Origin: Acinetobacter sp. N54.MGS-139
Lineage (GTDB): Bacteria > Pseudomonadota > Gammaproteobacteria > Burkholderiales > Burkholderiaceae_F
DNA length: 35,503 bases
NCBI GenBank assembly: GCA_000980495.1
Contig: LARN01000018.1
Span: forward strand, 1 to 35,503
Direction: 5' to 3'
How positions within the stretch are numbered: position 1 is the first letter of the stretch; every line of letters begins with the position of its first letter. Shown here piece after piece: positions 15,621 through 24,670 of the stretch. The position numbers were made by a program, and so were the translations under genes. A model generated the notes under the pieces. That model saw only the letters and a list, made by a program, of their open reading frames with translations, did no database searches and was not told where the DNA came from.

Positions 15621-17471
15621 TTACCGAGGCTTTTTGAGAAATCTGCCCGGATCAATCGCACGCAGAAGGTCGGCCTCCAACGGAATCGGCTCATTAAACA
15701 TTTGCGCTGCGATGACTTTAGCGGCAAGTTCATTGAACACGGTACCTCGAGACCCCATAGCACAGCTCACGTAAATACCTGTCGCATTCGGAAAGCCTTC
15801 CGCTGCCGGCACTTGTCCGACAACCGGCAGGCGATCCGGCGCCACACAGCGGAACCCTTTGTAAAATCCGGCCGCATCAGCTTCAGTTAGCTGGGGAAAC
15901 AGGTCCGTTAAATGAGAAAGGTTCTTTCGATGTGCCTCCTCTAGCGGCATTTGTTTCTCGGCACTCTCATAGGTTGCACCGACCCCGATCCAGTTGTCAG
16001 GACTATGAATGGCATAACCCGGACCTGTCACCGCACCTTTCAAGTCTGTCAAAGCGCCCTCACAGAGCAGGGACAATCTGCCTTTCCATCGGGTTAACGG
16101 AAGTTCGATTCCGGGTAGAAGATTAGCGGTATCAGCTGCGCAGCAAACGACCACCGCATCCGCTTCAGCAATGATTTGCCCGAGTGGGTCTTTTGCCTGC
16201 CACTTTTTTCCTTGCTTCGACAGAGTGCCGACCCGAGTGTTAAGCAGCAGAGAAGCACCCGATCGATTCAGACGCGCCCTCACCCATTCAGCCACAGCAA
16301 CGATACCGGCGCCTTCGTGCCAGAGACCGCCCAACCGAGGCTTAAGACCGATTTTTGATTCGGCTTCCTCTGCTGACATCAGCCGGAGGAAATCTTTCGG
16401 AAAACTGAACGGTTTTGACTGAGCAAACCACTGCTGCCATTTTTGAAGTTCTGCTTCGTCTCTGGCCATCTGGAAAAGCCCCTCAGTCCGTACCAGCTCC
16501 GGATAGCTGCGCAATTCTTCCTGCAGCATCTCTAAACCCAACCTTGTCAGTCTAAAGAGCTGATTATCATCTCCGGAAGGCTGAGCATGCACCACGCCCC
16601 AGCGAAGCGCTGAGGCGCCGGCAGCACCCACTGGACCCGCATCGATAACTTGTACTTGGGCTCCGCGGCGTGCCAGCTCGCGAGCCACCGCCGAACCCGC
16701 CAGTCCGGCCCCGATGACAATAGCTGACTGAGGTTTTTCGACTGAATTTAAAAATGTCGTTGAGCGGCGATGCTTGAACTTAGGTTCAAAGCGGCCGACG
16801 GTCATTTCTGACTTGTGTCCGAAACCCGGAACCTTTTGGATCGCGAATCCCGCTTCCGTAAAAGCCTTTCTGACGGCCGAAGCCACGCACCAAGTCGCCA
16901 GTGTGGAACCTTCTCGAGCGTGCGAACAAATCGCCTTGAGCAGTCTGGGCTCCCACATCTCCGGATTCTTCTTAGGCGAGAAGCCGTCCGGATAGAAAGC
17001 ATCAAAAGCGCCGGAAAGTTTTTTAGCTGCCGCGGAAGACGGCATAAAGTAGAGATCTAAGACGACGCGCCCTTCATCGAACGTCAGTCGATGAACACCC
17101 GGGGTCAGAGTCGGCCATTTGCCTGCCAACTCTTCGGCTTGCGCTTTCAGGCTAGAAGAGGCAAATGTTTTGATATCCGATGCTTGAAGGGGAAATCCTT
17201 CTACGGCCAAATAAAACAGTTTGCCGCTTCTCTGCGGATCTTCCCGCCACGCTTTCAGCGTCGTCAAAAAATTCGTGCCGAGGCCGAACCCGTTTTCAAC
17301 AATCGTAAACTGATCTCTTCCCTGCCATCTCTCGGGCAGCCGGTTTCCGCCCAAAAAAACAAAACGGGACTGTTCATAAGCCCCGTCTTTGGATGCATAA
17401 ACATCGCCGAACTCGGGGCTGTAAGCACAGCCCCGGTCGTCAAGAGAAATTTTCCCTTGAGCAATAGTCAT
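15621..17471 (-). CDS. mnmC: bifunctional tRNA 5-methylaminomethyl-2-thiouridine synthesis protein MnmC
   Basis: The 616-residue fusion carries both activities. The N-terminal methyltransferase domain (about residues 1-240) has VENGFGLGTNFL and FDAFYPDGFSPKKNPEMW. The FAD oxidoreductase domain starts at residue 250 with IVIGAGLAGSAVARELARRG (GxGxxG at 254-259). The FAD domain removes the carboxymethyl group from cmnm5s2U34 and the methyltransferase converts nm5 to mnm5s2U34. Targets include tRNA-Lys(UUU), which is encoded in this window. ATG 17471 lies nine bases after the ettA stop, so the two are likely cotranscribed. Confidence 0.96.
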   Translation of the reverse strand: MTIAQGKISLDDRGCAYSPEFGDVYASKDGAYEQSRFVFLGGNRLPERWQGRDQFTIVENGFGLGTNFLTTLKAWREDPQRSGKLFYLAVEGFPLQASDIKTFASSSLKAQAEELAGKWPTLTPGVHRLTFDEGRVVLDLYFMPSSAAAKKLSGAFDAFYPDGFSPKKNPEMWEPRLLKAICSHAREGSTLATWCVASAVRKAFTEAGFAIQKVPGFGHKSEMTVGRFEPKFKHRRSTTFLNSVEKPQSAIVIGAGLAGSAVARELARRGAQVQVIDAGPVGAAGASALRWGVVHAQPSGDDNQLFRLTRLGLEMLQEELRSYPELVRTEGLFQMARDEAELQKWQQWFAQSKPFSFPKDFLRLMSAEEAESKIGLKPRLGGLWHEGAGIVAVAEWVRARLNRSGASLLLNTRVGTLSKQGKKWQAKDPLGQIIAEADAVVVCCAADTANLLPGIELPLTRWKGRLSLLCEGALTDLKGAVTGPGYAIHSPDNWIGVGATYESAEKQMPLEEAHRKNLSHLTDLFPQLTEADAAGFYKGFRCVAPDRLPVVGQVPAAEGFPNATGIYVSCAMGSRGTVFNELAAKVIAAQMFNEPIPLEADLLRAIDPGRFLKKPR

Positions 17472-17479
17472 ATTGACGC

Positions 17480-19141
17480 TTAGTGCTTGAGCGGTTTGAA
17501 GCGCAGTCTGTGCGGTGTTGCCGCATCTCCGAGTCTGCGTTTCTTGTCTGCTTCGTATTCCGTATAGTTGCCGGCGAAGAATTCGACCTTGGAGTCGCCT
17601 TCAAAAGCCAGAATGTGTGTAGCGATACGGTCTAAGAACCAGCGGTCATGAGAAATGACCATGGCGCAGCCGGCAAATTCCAGCAGCGCTTCTTCCAGAG
17701 CACGGAGGGTTTCAACGTCCAAGTCGTTAGACGGTTCGTCAAGAAGAAGAACGTTGCCGCCGGCAAGAAGCGTTTTGGCCATATGGAGACGTCCGCGTTC
17801 ACCGCCTGAGAGCGTCCCGACGATCTTCTGCTGATCTCCGCCCTTAAAGTTAAAGCGGCCGAGATACGCACGGCTCGGCATTTCGAATTTGCCAACCTTC
17901 AGAATATCCAGACCGTCGGAAACGGCTTCCCAAACGGTCTTATCGTTCGGAAGAGATTCTCTGGTCTGAGAAACTGCGCTGAGTTTAACGGTCGGTCCGA
18001 TATCGATTTCGCCGGAATCCGGAGTTTCTTTGCCGGTGATCATCTTAAAGAGCGTGGACTTACCGGCACCGTTCGGGCCGATCACGCCGACAATCGCGCC
18101 GGGAGGAATCGAGAAGCTCAGATCGTCGATCAGGAGACGATCGCCGAAGCCCTTAGAAACGTTCTTGAATTCGATGACTTTATCACCGAGGCGGTCAGCC
18201 ACCGGAATAAAGATTTCGTTGGTCTCGTTACGCCTCTGATATTCGTAGCTCGACATTTCTTCGAAGCGGTTCAGACGAGCTTTGCTCTTGGCCTGTCTGC
18301 CCTTGGCATTCTGACGAACCCATTCAAGTTCGTGCTTCATGGCCTTGATACGGGCGTCTTCTTTCTTCTGTTCCAGCTCTAAACGCTGCTCCTTCTGATC
18401 GAGCCAGGAGGAATAGTTGCCCTTCCAAGGAATGCCGTGTCCGCGGTCCAATTCAAGAATCCACTCGGCAGCGTTGTCCAGGAAGTAACGGTCGTGGGTC
18501 ACGGCAACCACGGTTCCGGGGAAATGCTGTAGGAACTGTTCAAGCCAATCCACACTTTCTGCGTCCAGGTGGTTGGTCGGTTCGTCGAGAAGGAGCATAT
18601 CCGGTTTAGACAGCAACAAGCGGCACAGAGCCACACGGCGCTTTTCACCGCCGGAAAGATTGCCGATCTTGGCATCCCAGGGCGGCAGGCGAAGTGCGTC
18701 AGCAGCAATTTCCATCTGTGTATCGGCGTTGGTACCGCCGGTCGCGATGATGGCTTCCAGACGAGCCTGCTCGGCAGCTAAAGCGTCGAAGTCGGCGTCA
18801 GGATCGGCATAAGCCTCGTAAACTTTATTAAGTTTTTCCTGAGCGTCGAAAATGTCGCCTAGACCTTCGGCAACCGTTTCGCGAACGGTTTTTTCAGGAT
18901 CAAGAACCGGTTCCTGCGGCAGGTAACCGATCTTGATGTCGGGCATCGGAATGGCTTCGCCTTCAATTTCGGTATCCACGCCGGCCATAATCTTGAGCAG
19001 CGTAGATTTACCCGCGCCGTTTAAACCTAAGACGCCGATTTTGGCGCCCGGGAAGAAAGACAGGGAAATGTCTTTAAGAATTTGTCGCTTGGGCGGAACA
19101 ATTTTGCCCACGCGGTTCATTGTGTATACAAATTGAGCCAT
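17480..19141 (-). CDS. ettA: energy-dependent translational throttle protein EttA (ABC-F ATPase)
   Basis: A 553-residue soluble ABC-F protein with two nucleotide-binding domains and no membrane domain. The first Walker A is GLNGAGKST (39-47) with signature LSGGEKRR; the second is GPNGAGKST with LSGGERGR. The arginine- and lysine-rich linker (MKHELEWVRQNAKGRQAKSKARL) is the P-site tRNA interaction motif that lies at the ribosomal E site. EttA gates entry of ribosomes into elongation in response to the ATP/ADP ratio. Length and start (MAQFVYTMNRV) match the family. It sits between a kinase-like gene and mnmC on one strand. Confidence 0.96.
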   Translation of the reverse strand: MAQFVYTMNRVGKIVPPKRQILKDISLSFFPGAKIGVLGLNGAGKSTLLKIMAGVDTEIEGEAIPMPDIKIGYLPQEPVLDPEKTVRETVAEGLGDIFDAQEKLNKVYEAYADPDADFDALAAEQARLEAIIATGGTNADTQMEIAADALRLPPWDAKIGNLSGGEKRRVALCRLLLSKPDMLLLDEPTNHLDAESVDWLEQFLQHFPGTVVAVTHDRYFLDNAAEWILELDRGHGIPWKGNYSSWLDQKEQRLELEQKKEDARIKAMKHELEWVRQNAKGRQAKSKARLNRFEEMSSYEYQRRNETNEIFIPVADRLGDKVIEFKNVSKGFGDRLLIDDLSFSIPPGAIVGVIGPNGAGKSTLFKMITGKETPDSGEIDIGPTVKLSAVSQTRESLPNDKTVWEAVSDGLDILKVGKFEMPSRAYLGRFNFKGGDQQKIVGTLSGGERGRLHMAKTLLAGGNVLLLDEPSNDLDVETLRALEEALLEFAGCAMVISHDRWFLDRIATHILAFEGDSKVEFFAGNYTEYEADKKRRLGDAATPHRLRFKPLKH

Positions 19142-19170
19142 AAAAATAAGCTGGTTATAGTGTTCGTTAA

Positions 19171-19860
19171 TTAGTTGTCAATCGGCTTGCCGTGTTTGGC
19201 ATTGCGCTTTTTCACGCCGAAGTATCCGCGAAGGACCCAGAGCTTTCTGAGCTTGGCAATGCGTTCGTTTTCCTTCTCGCGGAACTCGCCCATCTCATCC
19301 GGGCAATACTTCTTCCACTTCTTATAAACACCGCCGATATCCATGTCTTCCATAAAAGAACGAATCTTTTGAGGAAGACCTTGCGTATCTACGCTTGCCT
19401 GAAAATCAATCAACGCGGGCTTTCCGTTGACCTGCATGACCCAGTTGCTGGTTCCGCGGGTATCCAAATGAACCAGATGCCGGGCATGGATCGAACGAAT
19501 AATCTCCTCGCATTCTTCCAAAAAAGTCGGAGAAACCTCTTCCTTCGGAACACGGTTTAAAACGCGGCCGGGAATATATTCAATCGCAAGCATATGCGGC
19601 GTCACCATGAAGGCTTCCGTCGGAACGCCTTCGAGGCCGTGAAGCTTGCGGACCGCTTTCAGTTCACGCCAAAGCACAAACTTAGCAAAACTGTTTTTTA
19701 CAAGCCAATGGCGATCGGAAAAGTCTTTGATTGTCCAGCGCTTACCATTGATGTTAGCCACTGACACCCGGGCATTTCCCCATCGGCCGTCACGAAGCAG
19801 CTGCACATCTGCCTGCTCGAGATCCTCTTTAGTAAACGGTTTGATATCCGTCTGAGTCAT
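19171..19860 (-). CDS. small RIO/LPS-kinase-like protein kinase
   Basis: A 229-residue protein with a reduced protein-kinase core. Lys45 in WTIKDF is the likely ATP lysine and Glu66 in LWRELKAV the likely helix-C partner. The hinge is LAIEYIPGRVL. The catalytic loop is HLDTRGTSN (His131, Asp133, Asn139), with the metal-binding motif DFQ (Asp152) in place of DFG. The C-terminus is very basic. Such small kinases resemble RIO or lipopolysaccharide-core kinases; whether this one acts on protein, sugar or something else is unknown. ettA follows after 29 bases. Confidence 0.75.
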   Translation of the reverse strand: MTQTDIKPFTKEDLEQADVQLLRDGRWGNARVSVANINGKRWTIKDFSDRHWLVKNSFAKFVLWRELKAVRKLHGLEGVPTEAFMVTPHMLAIEYIPGRVLNRVPKEEVSPTFLEECEEIIRSIHARHLVHLDTRGTSNWVMQVNGKPALIDFQASVDTQGLPQKIRSFMEDMDIGGVYKKWKKYCPDEMGEFREKENERIAKLRKLWVLRGYFGVKKRNAKHGKPIDN

Positions 19861-19931
19861 CGGTCTTTATAAGCACCCACGTTATTCTAAATTCACCAAA
19901 CAGTGTTATCTCACTGTCTATTCGTGAAAAA

Positions 19932-19960
19932 ATTATAGATTAATAGTGAAAAAACCGTAA
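19932..19960 (-). promoter_or_regulatory. candidate promoter of the kinase-ettA-mnmC unit
   Basis: On the minus strand a perfect -10 TATAAT (19937-19932) lies 17 bases from TTACGG (19960-19955), a poor -35. The implied 5' untranslated region is about 65 bases. Confidence 0.5.
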
Positions 19961-20064
19961 CGCAGGCAACGCCTCTAAGATGTTTACAGTTATGACCGAA
20001 CGCCTGAGCGAGAGGACAACCGGAGATTAAAACTTGTGGTTAGGCGTTAGAAGATTTCTGTCCT

Positions 20065-20096
20065 CAAACAGAAAGAGCAGGCGGATCAGCCTGCTC
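20065..20096 (-). terminator. intrinsic terminator of the murA-his-tat unit
   Basis: On the minus strand GAGCAGGC (20096-20089) pairs with GCCTGCTC (20082-20075) around a 6-nt loop, followed by TTTCTGTTTG. It lies 12 bases after the tatC stop and closes the long gene string. Confidence 0.8.
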
Positions 20097-20108
20097 TCAT
20101 TTTCCTAT

Positions 20109-20900
20109 TTAGGACGATTCTGCGTTTTCTTCCTCAGGCTCGTCCTTCTTGCCGAATACGGCGCACAGCCATATACCGACTTGATAAAGGATCACCAGCG
20201 GCAAAGCCAGTAAGCACTGAGAAAGGACGTCCGGCGGCGTCACAATAGCAGCCAGAACGAAGGCACCGACAACCATATAGGGACGAGCCTTCTTCAGCTT
20301 TGAAATCGAAGTAATGCCCATGCGGTTTAAAACAACCACAATAATCGGCACTTCAAACGTCAAGCCGAACGCCAAGAACAGCGCCAGCACAAAGCTGAAG
20401 TACGAATCAATGTCCGGTGCGAAGTTCACGGAGTTCGGAGAGAATCCGGCAATGAACTGAAACACCATACGGAACACGATGAAATAGCAATATGCCATTC
20501 CAAGGAAGAACATGACCAAGCTCGAAATAATGATCGGAGCGGCCAGTTTCTTCTCTTTCCGATAAAGTCCGGGAGCAATGAAGCCCCAAAGCTGCCACAG
20601 CACATAAGGCAGTGCAATCACAAAAGCGACAAACAATGTCACTTTCAGCGGCACCATAAACGGCGCGATCACACCGGTGGCCAGCAGTTTTGCGCCCTGA
20701 GGCAAAGCCACCATCAACGGCTTGCTAAGGTAGTCGAAAATCTGCTTCATGAACGGCGACAAGCAGGCAAAAACCAGCAGAACCGACACAGCCATACGGA
20801 CAATACGGGAGCGCAGCTCAATCAAATGAGCGACGAGTGTCTGCTCGCGGTCATCTTCCGGCCCGTCTTCCGGGCGTTCTACCAAATCTTTATCACTCAT
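20109..20900 (-). CDS. tatC: Sec-independent translocase protein TatC
   Basis: A 263-residue polytopic protein with six membrane segments. It is the receptor that recognises twin-arginine signal peptides and assembles with TatB. The N-terminus has LVAHLIELRSRIVRMAV, which matches the family's conserved HLxELRxR. Further conserved stretches are PFMVPLKVTLFVAFVIALPYVLWQLWGFIAPGLYRKEKK and FGLTFEVPIIVVVLNRMGI. The acidic C-terminus is typical. It lies two bases after tatB. Confidence 0.97.
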   Translation of the reverse strand: MSDKDLVERPEDGPEDDREQTLVAHLIELRSRIVRMAVSVLLVFACLSPFMKQIFDYLSKPLMVALPQGAKLLATGVIAPFMVPLKVTLFVAFVIALPYVLWQLWGFIAPGLYRKEKKLAAPIIISSLVMFFLGMAYCYFIVFRMVFQFIAGFSPNSVNFAPDIDSYFSFVLALFLAFGLTFEVPIIVVVLNRMGITSISKLKKARPYMVVGAFVLAAIVTPPDVLSQCLLALPLVILYQVGIWLCAVFGKKDEPEEENAESS

Positions 20901-20902
20901 TC

Positions 20903-21679
20903 TTAAACACGTGAAATACGGGTTTTGTTAACGTGACTGCGCGGTGCAAAGCGTCCGGCGCCGGTCTTGGGAACAGAAGCAACCTTCTGGGCCTCAACCT
21001 GCTGCTTGAGCGCATTGATTTCACGCATTAAATCGGCAAGCGTGGGAGCGTTGGGATCTGTCATCGGCGTATTGGCCGGCGCTTGTCCGAAATTGTAGGA
21101 TTCGACTGTAGGAGCCGGACCGCTCAGTTCCTGAGGCAGAGTCGGCTTGATGTCGGAAGCACCCCAATCGAAAGCTTTTTCCAGCATAGAGGTGTTGACC
21201 GACTTGTCGAGATTTTCCCAGGCGGCATCCTTGCCAAGGCCGGTAGAGGCAGAAGCTGCCTCGGTCTTAGCGGTACCGTCTACGATGTTCTCCATTGAAA
21301 GCTCGGCCTTCGGAGCGGTGGATTCCATCCACTGGTCCTTAAGCTCCTTGGAGGCGTTGTCCATCGTGGACTTGACTTCCTGGCCGGCGGAAGTGACGGA
21401 GTCCCGCACATCGCTGACCTGTTTTTCAATGGAGTCGGTGGTGTTCTTCAGACTCGACTGAAGGTCGCTCGCCATCTTTTTGGCATCTTCCTGAATTTTC
21501 TTCAGTTCAGAAAGTTCGACTTCTTTGTCGATATCATTTTTAACCTGCGAGACAAACCTCTGGGCTTTCCCCATAAGAGAGCCTGCAGTTTTTGCTACCT
21601 GAGGGAGTTTGTCGGGGCCGAGGACGACCAACGCGATGGCCGCGATGACCCCGATTTCGCCCATGCTTAAATCAAGCAT
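20903..21679 (-). CDS. tatB: Sec-independent translocase protein TatB
   Basis: A 258-residue TatB, long compared with the roughly 170 residues of E. coli TatB. The N-terminal single membrane helix (MLDLSMGEIGVIAAIALVVLGPDKLP) ends in the GPxxLP hinge. An amphipathic and coiled-coil region follows (VKNDIDKEVELSELKKIQEDAKKMASDL), then a long low-complexity tail rich in Ala, Ser, Thr and Pro. It binds TatC and the signal peptide. The extra length is all in the tail. Confidence 0.94.
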   Translation of the reverse strand: MLDLSMGEIGVIAAIALVVLGPDKLPQVAKTAGSLMGKAQRFVSQVKNDIDKEVELSELKKIQEDAKKMASDLQSSLKNTTDSIEKQVSDVRDSVTSAGQEVKSTMDNASKELKDQWMESTAPKAELSMENIVDGTAKTEAASASTGLGKDAAWENLDKSVNTSMLEKAFDWGASDIKPTLPQELSGPAPTVESYNFGQAPANTPMTDPNAPTLADLMREINALKQQVEAQKVASVPKTGAGRFAPRSHVNKTRISRV

Positions 21680-21699
21680 ATGTACTCAATCGTGTTGAA

Positions 21700-21939
21700 T
21701 TAAGCCTGTTTCTTTTCTTCAGGTTTAGCTTCTTCCTTAGCAGCAGGTGCTTCAACCGGTTTCTGCTCGGCAACCTGAGCCGGTTTGGCCGGTTCGTCCT
21801 GAGCTTCCTTCATGCCTTCTTTGAAGCCCTTAACGGCACCGCCGAGGTCTTTACCCATGTTCTTAAGTTTGCTGGTACCGAAAATCAAAACAACGATAAC
21901 CAGCACAACTAACCAATGCCAAATGGAAAGAGAACCCAT
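21700..21939 (-). CDS. tatA: Sec-independent translocase protein TatA
   Basis: A 79-residue TatA. The short membrane helix ([29 protein letters not shown]) includes the FGxxKL hinge, and an amphipathic helix [18 protein letters not shown] follows. The tail is a Lys-, Glu-, Pro- and Ala-rich low-complexity stretch. TatA oligomers form the transport pathway for folded twin-arginine substrates. It lies nine bases after the HIT gene and 20 bases before tatB. Confidence 0.97.
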   Translation of the reverse strand: MGSLSIWHWLVVLVIVVLIFGTSKLKNMGKDLGGAVKGFKEGMKEAQDEPAKPAQVAEQKPVEAPAAKEEAKPEEKKQA

Positions 21940-21948
21940 TTTTTACTC

Positions 21949-22293
21949 CTAGAGTTTTGTCCAAGGACGCGGGCCGCCCAAGACATGTACGTGAATATGA
22001 TTTACTTCCTGACCACCGTCATGTCCGGTGTTGATCACGACGCGGAAGCCGTTATTTGCACCCGCTTCTTTTGCCAACACAGGCGCTAAAGCCAGCATTT
22101 TACCTAAAAGCGGCTCTTCTGCTTTGCCCATGACGGCTAAAGAGTCGTAATGCTGTTTGGGGATAATCAGGAGATGAACAGGTGCAGCAGGGTGAATGTC
22201 TTTAAAGGCAATCACTTCGTCATCTTCATAAACTTTTTGGGAAGGGATCTCTCCCCTTGCGATTTTGCAAAAAAGGCAATCTTCCTTTTGCAT
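21949..22293 (-). CDS. HIT-family nucleotide hydrolase (HinT-like)
   Basis: A 114-residue protein with CLFCKIARGEIPSQKVYEDD at the N-terminus and the histidine triad HIHVHVLGG at the C-terminus. HinT-type proteins hydrolyse purine nucleoside phosphoramidates such as AMP-lysine. It sits between hisE and tatA, as in many Betaproteobacteria. It starts 91 bases after hisE, so an internal promoter is possible. Confidence 0.93.
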   Translation of the reverse strand: MQKEDCLFCKIARGEIPSQKVYEDDEVIAFKDIHPAAPVHLLIIPKQHYDSLAVMGKAEEPLLGKMLALAPVLAKEAGANNGFRVVINTGHDGGQEVNHIHVHVLGGPRPWTKL

Positions 22294-22352
22294 ACCATTC
22301 TCCGAGTTACTTTTATATTTTTAAAGAATTCAGCCGTTGGCTCAATATGGAT

Positions 22353-22369
22353 AACCCTACCTTAGGGTT
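22353..22369. repeat. 7-bp hairpin between hisE and the HIT gene
   Basis: AACCCTA (22353-22359) pairs with TAGGGTT (22363-22369) around CCT. No U-tract follows on the minus strand, so it may be an RNA-processing or stability element in the long transcript rather than a terminator. Confidence 0.4.
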
Positions 22370-22384
22370 GTTATTAACTCTTTC

Positions 22385-22711
22385 TCACGATTCTTTTCGA
22401 TTCGCTTTTTCGACCAAACCTGAGGTTCCCTCTCTGCGGGCGAGTTCCTGAAGCACTTCTTCGGGACGGATTCCGGCCTGAGAAAGCACGACCATGGAAT
22501 GGAACCAAAGGTCGGCAGTTTCATAAATCAAATGATCACGATCGCCGTCTTTTGCGGCCATCACGACTTCTGTGGCTTCCTCACCGACCTTCTTTAAAGC
22601 GGCATCCGGGGCTTTCGAAAATAATTTGGCAACGTAACTGACCTTCGGGTCTCCGCCCTTGCGGCTGTCGATGACGTCGGCAATTTCGCTGATAACAGGA
22701 ACGCGTTCCAT
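22385..22711 (-). CDS. hisE: phosphoribosyl-ATP pyrophosphatase
   Basis: A 108-residue MazG-like all-helical enzyme for the second step of histidine synthesis, PR-ATP to PR-AMP. Motifs [17 protein letters not shown] and [16 protein letters not shown] supply the acidic Mg2+ ligands. It is separate from HisI, unlike the fused HisIE of enterobacteria. It lies 11 bases after hisI and is the last his gene. Confidence 0.96.
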   Translation of the reverse strand: MERVPVISEIADVIDSRKGGDPKVSYVAKLFSKAPDAALKKVGEEATEVVMAAKDGDRDHLIYETADLWFHSMVVLSQAGIRPEEVLQELARREGTSGLVEKANRKES

Positions 22712-22722
22712 TTTTTATTCCT

Positions 22723-23109
22723 TTAGTGATGTTCCTTGCCGTACATCTCTTCCGGAGACTTCAGGACAGGAGCATTCTCTTTCCAGTCTTTGCCGTCCCA
22801 GCTGCGGTAAAAGCAGCTTCTGTGGCCGGTATGACAGGCAATGTTTCCTTTTTGCTCAACTTTGTAAATAACGGAGTCCCCGTCACAGTCGAGCAAAACC
22901 TCAAAAACTTTTTGACGGTTCCCGCTTTGTTCGCCTTTGCGCCAAAGCTTCTGACGGGAACGTGAGAAATAGGTGCCGAATCCGGTCTCCAAGGTCTCTT
23001 CCAGAGCTTCTTTATTGGCCCAAGCCAGCATCAGGATCGTGCCGTCATGGGCATCCTGCGCAATCACAGGCACCAGGCCGTCGGCATTAAAGCGAACTTC
23101 TTCAATCAT
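22723..23109 (-). CDS. hisI: phosphoribosyl-AMP cyclohydrolase
   Basis: A 128-residue HisI for the third histidine step, opening the adenine ring of PR-AMP. It has DGTILMLAWANKEALEETLETG, then FSRSRQKLWRKGEQSGNRQKV, DCDGDSVIYKVEQKGNIACHTGHRSCFYR. The Asp and Cys residues in the latter bind Mg2+ and Zn2+. It lies nine bases after hisF. Confidence 0.97.
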   Translation of the reverse strand: MIEEVRFNADGLVPVIAQDAHDGTILMLAWANKEALEETLETGFGTYFSRSRQKLWRKGEQSGNRQKVFEVLLDCDGDSVIYKVEQKGNIACHTGHRSCFYRSWDGKDWKENAPVLKSPEEMYGKEHH

Positions 23110-23118
23110 GACCGGTCC

Positions 23119-23880
23119 TTAGTCAAGACGGACAGGAATACCGCGATCCTGCATGTAACGCTTAGCCTCTTCGATCGTGTATTCACCGAAGTGGAAAATC
23201 GAAGCGGCAAGTACGGCGTCCGCATGGCCCACGACAATGCCGTCGACCAAATGCTGCAGATTTCCGACGCCGCCCGAGGCGATCACGGGAATCGATACGG
23301 AGTCGCTCACGGCGCGCGTTAATTCCAGATCAAAACCGGCCTTTGTTCCGTCGCCGTCCATACTGGTGAGAAGAATCTCGCCGGCGCCGAGCTTTTCAAC
23401 CTTCTTGGCCCATTCAACCGCGTCAATGCCCGTCGGCGTTCTTCCGCCCCGCGTATAAACCTCCCAAGTTCCGTCGCCTCTGCGCTTGGCATCGATGGCA
23501 ACCACAATGGCCTGACTGCCGTAGATCGAAGAGGTCTCGGCAATCAGATCGGGATTATTCACGCCTGCGGAGTTAATCGAGACTTTATCTGCGCCGGCAT
23601 TCAACAGACGGCGGACGTCTTCTGCTTTACGCACCCCTCCGCCGACAGTCAGCGGAATAAAGACCTGAGCCGCAACGTCTTCAATAACTTTGAGGATCAA
23701 ATCTCTTTCGTCAGAAGTCGCCGTGATGTCCAGAAAGGTCAGTTCATCGGCGCCCTGCTCGTCATAGCGGCGAGCAATTTCCACCGGGTCTCCGGCGTCT
23801 CTGAGGTCGACGAAATTCGTTCCTTTGACCACGCGGCCTCCGGTGACGTCCAAACACGGAATGATGCGTTTTGCGAGCAT
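23119..23880 (-). CDS. hisF: imidazole glycerol phosphate synthase cyclase subunit HisF
   Basis: A 253-residue TIM-barrel enzyme. It opens [23 protein letters not shown], with the catalytic Asp in PCLDV. The other half carries [15 protein letters not shown], with the second catalytic Asp, and [10 protein letters not shown], the phosphate-binding loop. It uses ammonia from HisH to form imidazole glycerol phosphate and AICAR. It lies four bases after hisA. Confidence 0.98.
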   Translation of the reverse strand: MLAKRIIPCLDVTGGRVVKGTNFVDLRDAGDPVEIARRYDEQGADELTFLDITATSDERDLILKVIEDVAAQVFIPLTVGGGVRKAEDVRRLLNAGADKVSINSAGVNNPDLIAETSSIYGSQAIVVAIDAKRRGDGTWEVYTRGGRTPTGIDAVEWAKKVEKLGAGEILLTSMDGDGTKAGFDLELTRAVSDSVSIPVIASGGVGNLQHLVDGIVVGHADAVLAASIFHFGEYTIEEAKRYMQDRGIPVRLD

Positions 23881-23884
23881 GAAT

Positions 23885-24658
23885 TTATCCTTCGAGATCG
23901 GCCTGATTGTCTTTGGCGGCTTCTGTCGCTTCGACTAAATCAAGCGCCTGTGTGAAGTCCAAGGTACCCTCGTAAAGAGAGCGGCCCAAAATCGCCATCG
24001 TCACGCCGTCGTCCTCAACGGCAAGCAGCTTGCGGATGTCGTCCAAATCACGGATACCGCCGGAGGCGATAACGGGGATAGAGAGCTGGCTCGCTAATTC
24101 GGCGGTTGCCTCGACATTGCAGCCGGTGAGCATACCGTCACGGCTAATGTCGGTGTAAAGGATGGCGTCCACACCGTAGCCCTCGAATTTTTTGGCTAAG
24201 TCAGTGGCAGAGTGACCGGTGTTCTTTGTCCAGCCGTCGGTCATGACCATGCCGTCCTTGGCATCCAGAGAAACGATAACGCTGCCGCCGTACTCACTGC
24301 AGACGTCATGCAGGAATCCCGGAGCTTTCACGGCAGCCGTTCCGATCACGACATAGTCCACGCCGAGGTCGAGCACTTCGCCGACGCGCTCCAGCGTGCG
24401 CATACCGCCACCGACTTCAATTTCAACGTCTTCTGCGAATTCATTGCAGATCTTGCGGATCACGGAAAGGTTCACGGGCTTTCCGCTTCTGGCCGCGTCC
24501 AAGTCAACCAGATGCAGACGTTCGGCGCCGAGCTCAACCCAATGACGGGCCTGAGCAACGGGGTCAGTGTTGAAGACAGTAATGTTGGAAGTTAAATCTC
24601 CCTGGCGAAGACGAACACAGTGTCCGTCTTTAATGTCAATAGCGGGAATTAACAACAT
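23885..24658 (-). CDS. hisA: phosphoribosylformimino-AICAR-phosphate isomerase HisA
   Basis: A 257-residue half-barrel-duplicated TIM barrel, paralogous to HisF. It starts [21 protein letters not shown], with catalytic Asp8 in AIDI, and has [16 protein letters not shown] with the second catalytic Asp. [12 protein letters not shown] is the phosphate loop. It performs the Amadori rearrangement of ProFAR. The C-terminal extension ([14 protein letters not shown]) is short. Confidence 0.97.
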   Translation of the reverse strand: MLLIPAIDIKDGHCVRLRQGDLTSNITVFNTDPVAQARHWVELGAERLHLVDLDAARSGKPVNLSVIRKICNEFAEDVEIEVGGGMRTLERVGEVLDLGVDYVVIGTAAVKAPGFLHDVCSEYGGSVIVSLDAKDGMVMTDGWTKNTGHSATDLAKKFEGYGVDAILYTDISRDGMLTGCNVEATAELASQLSIPVIASGGIRDLDDIRKLLAVEDDGVTMAILGRSLYEGTLDFTQALDLVEATEAAKDNQADLEG

Positions 24659-24670
24659 GATAAATACTCG

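Noticed and set aside
19992..20030. A 12-codon frame, MTERLSERTTGD
   Set aside because: No ribosome site is visible and it is too short to separate from chance.
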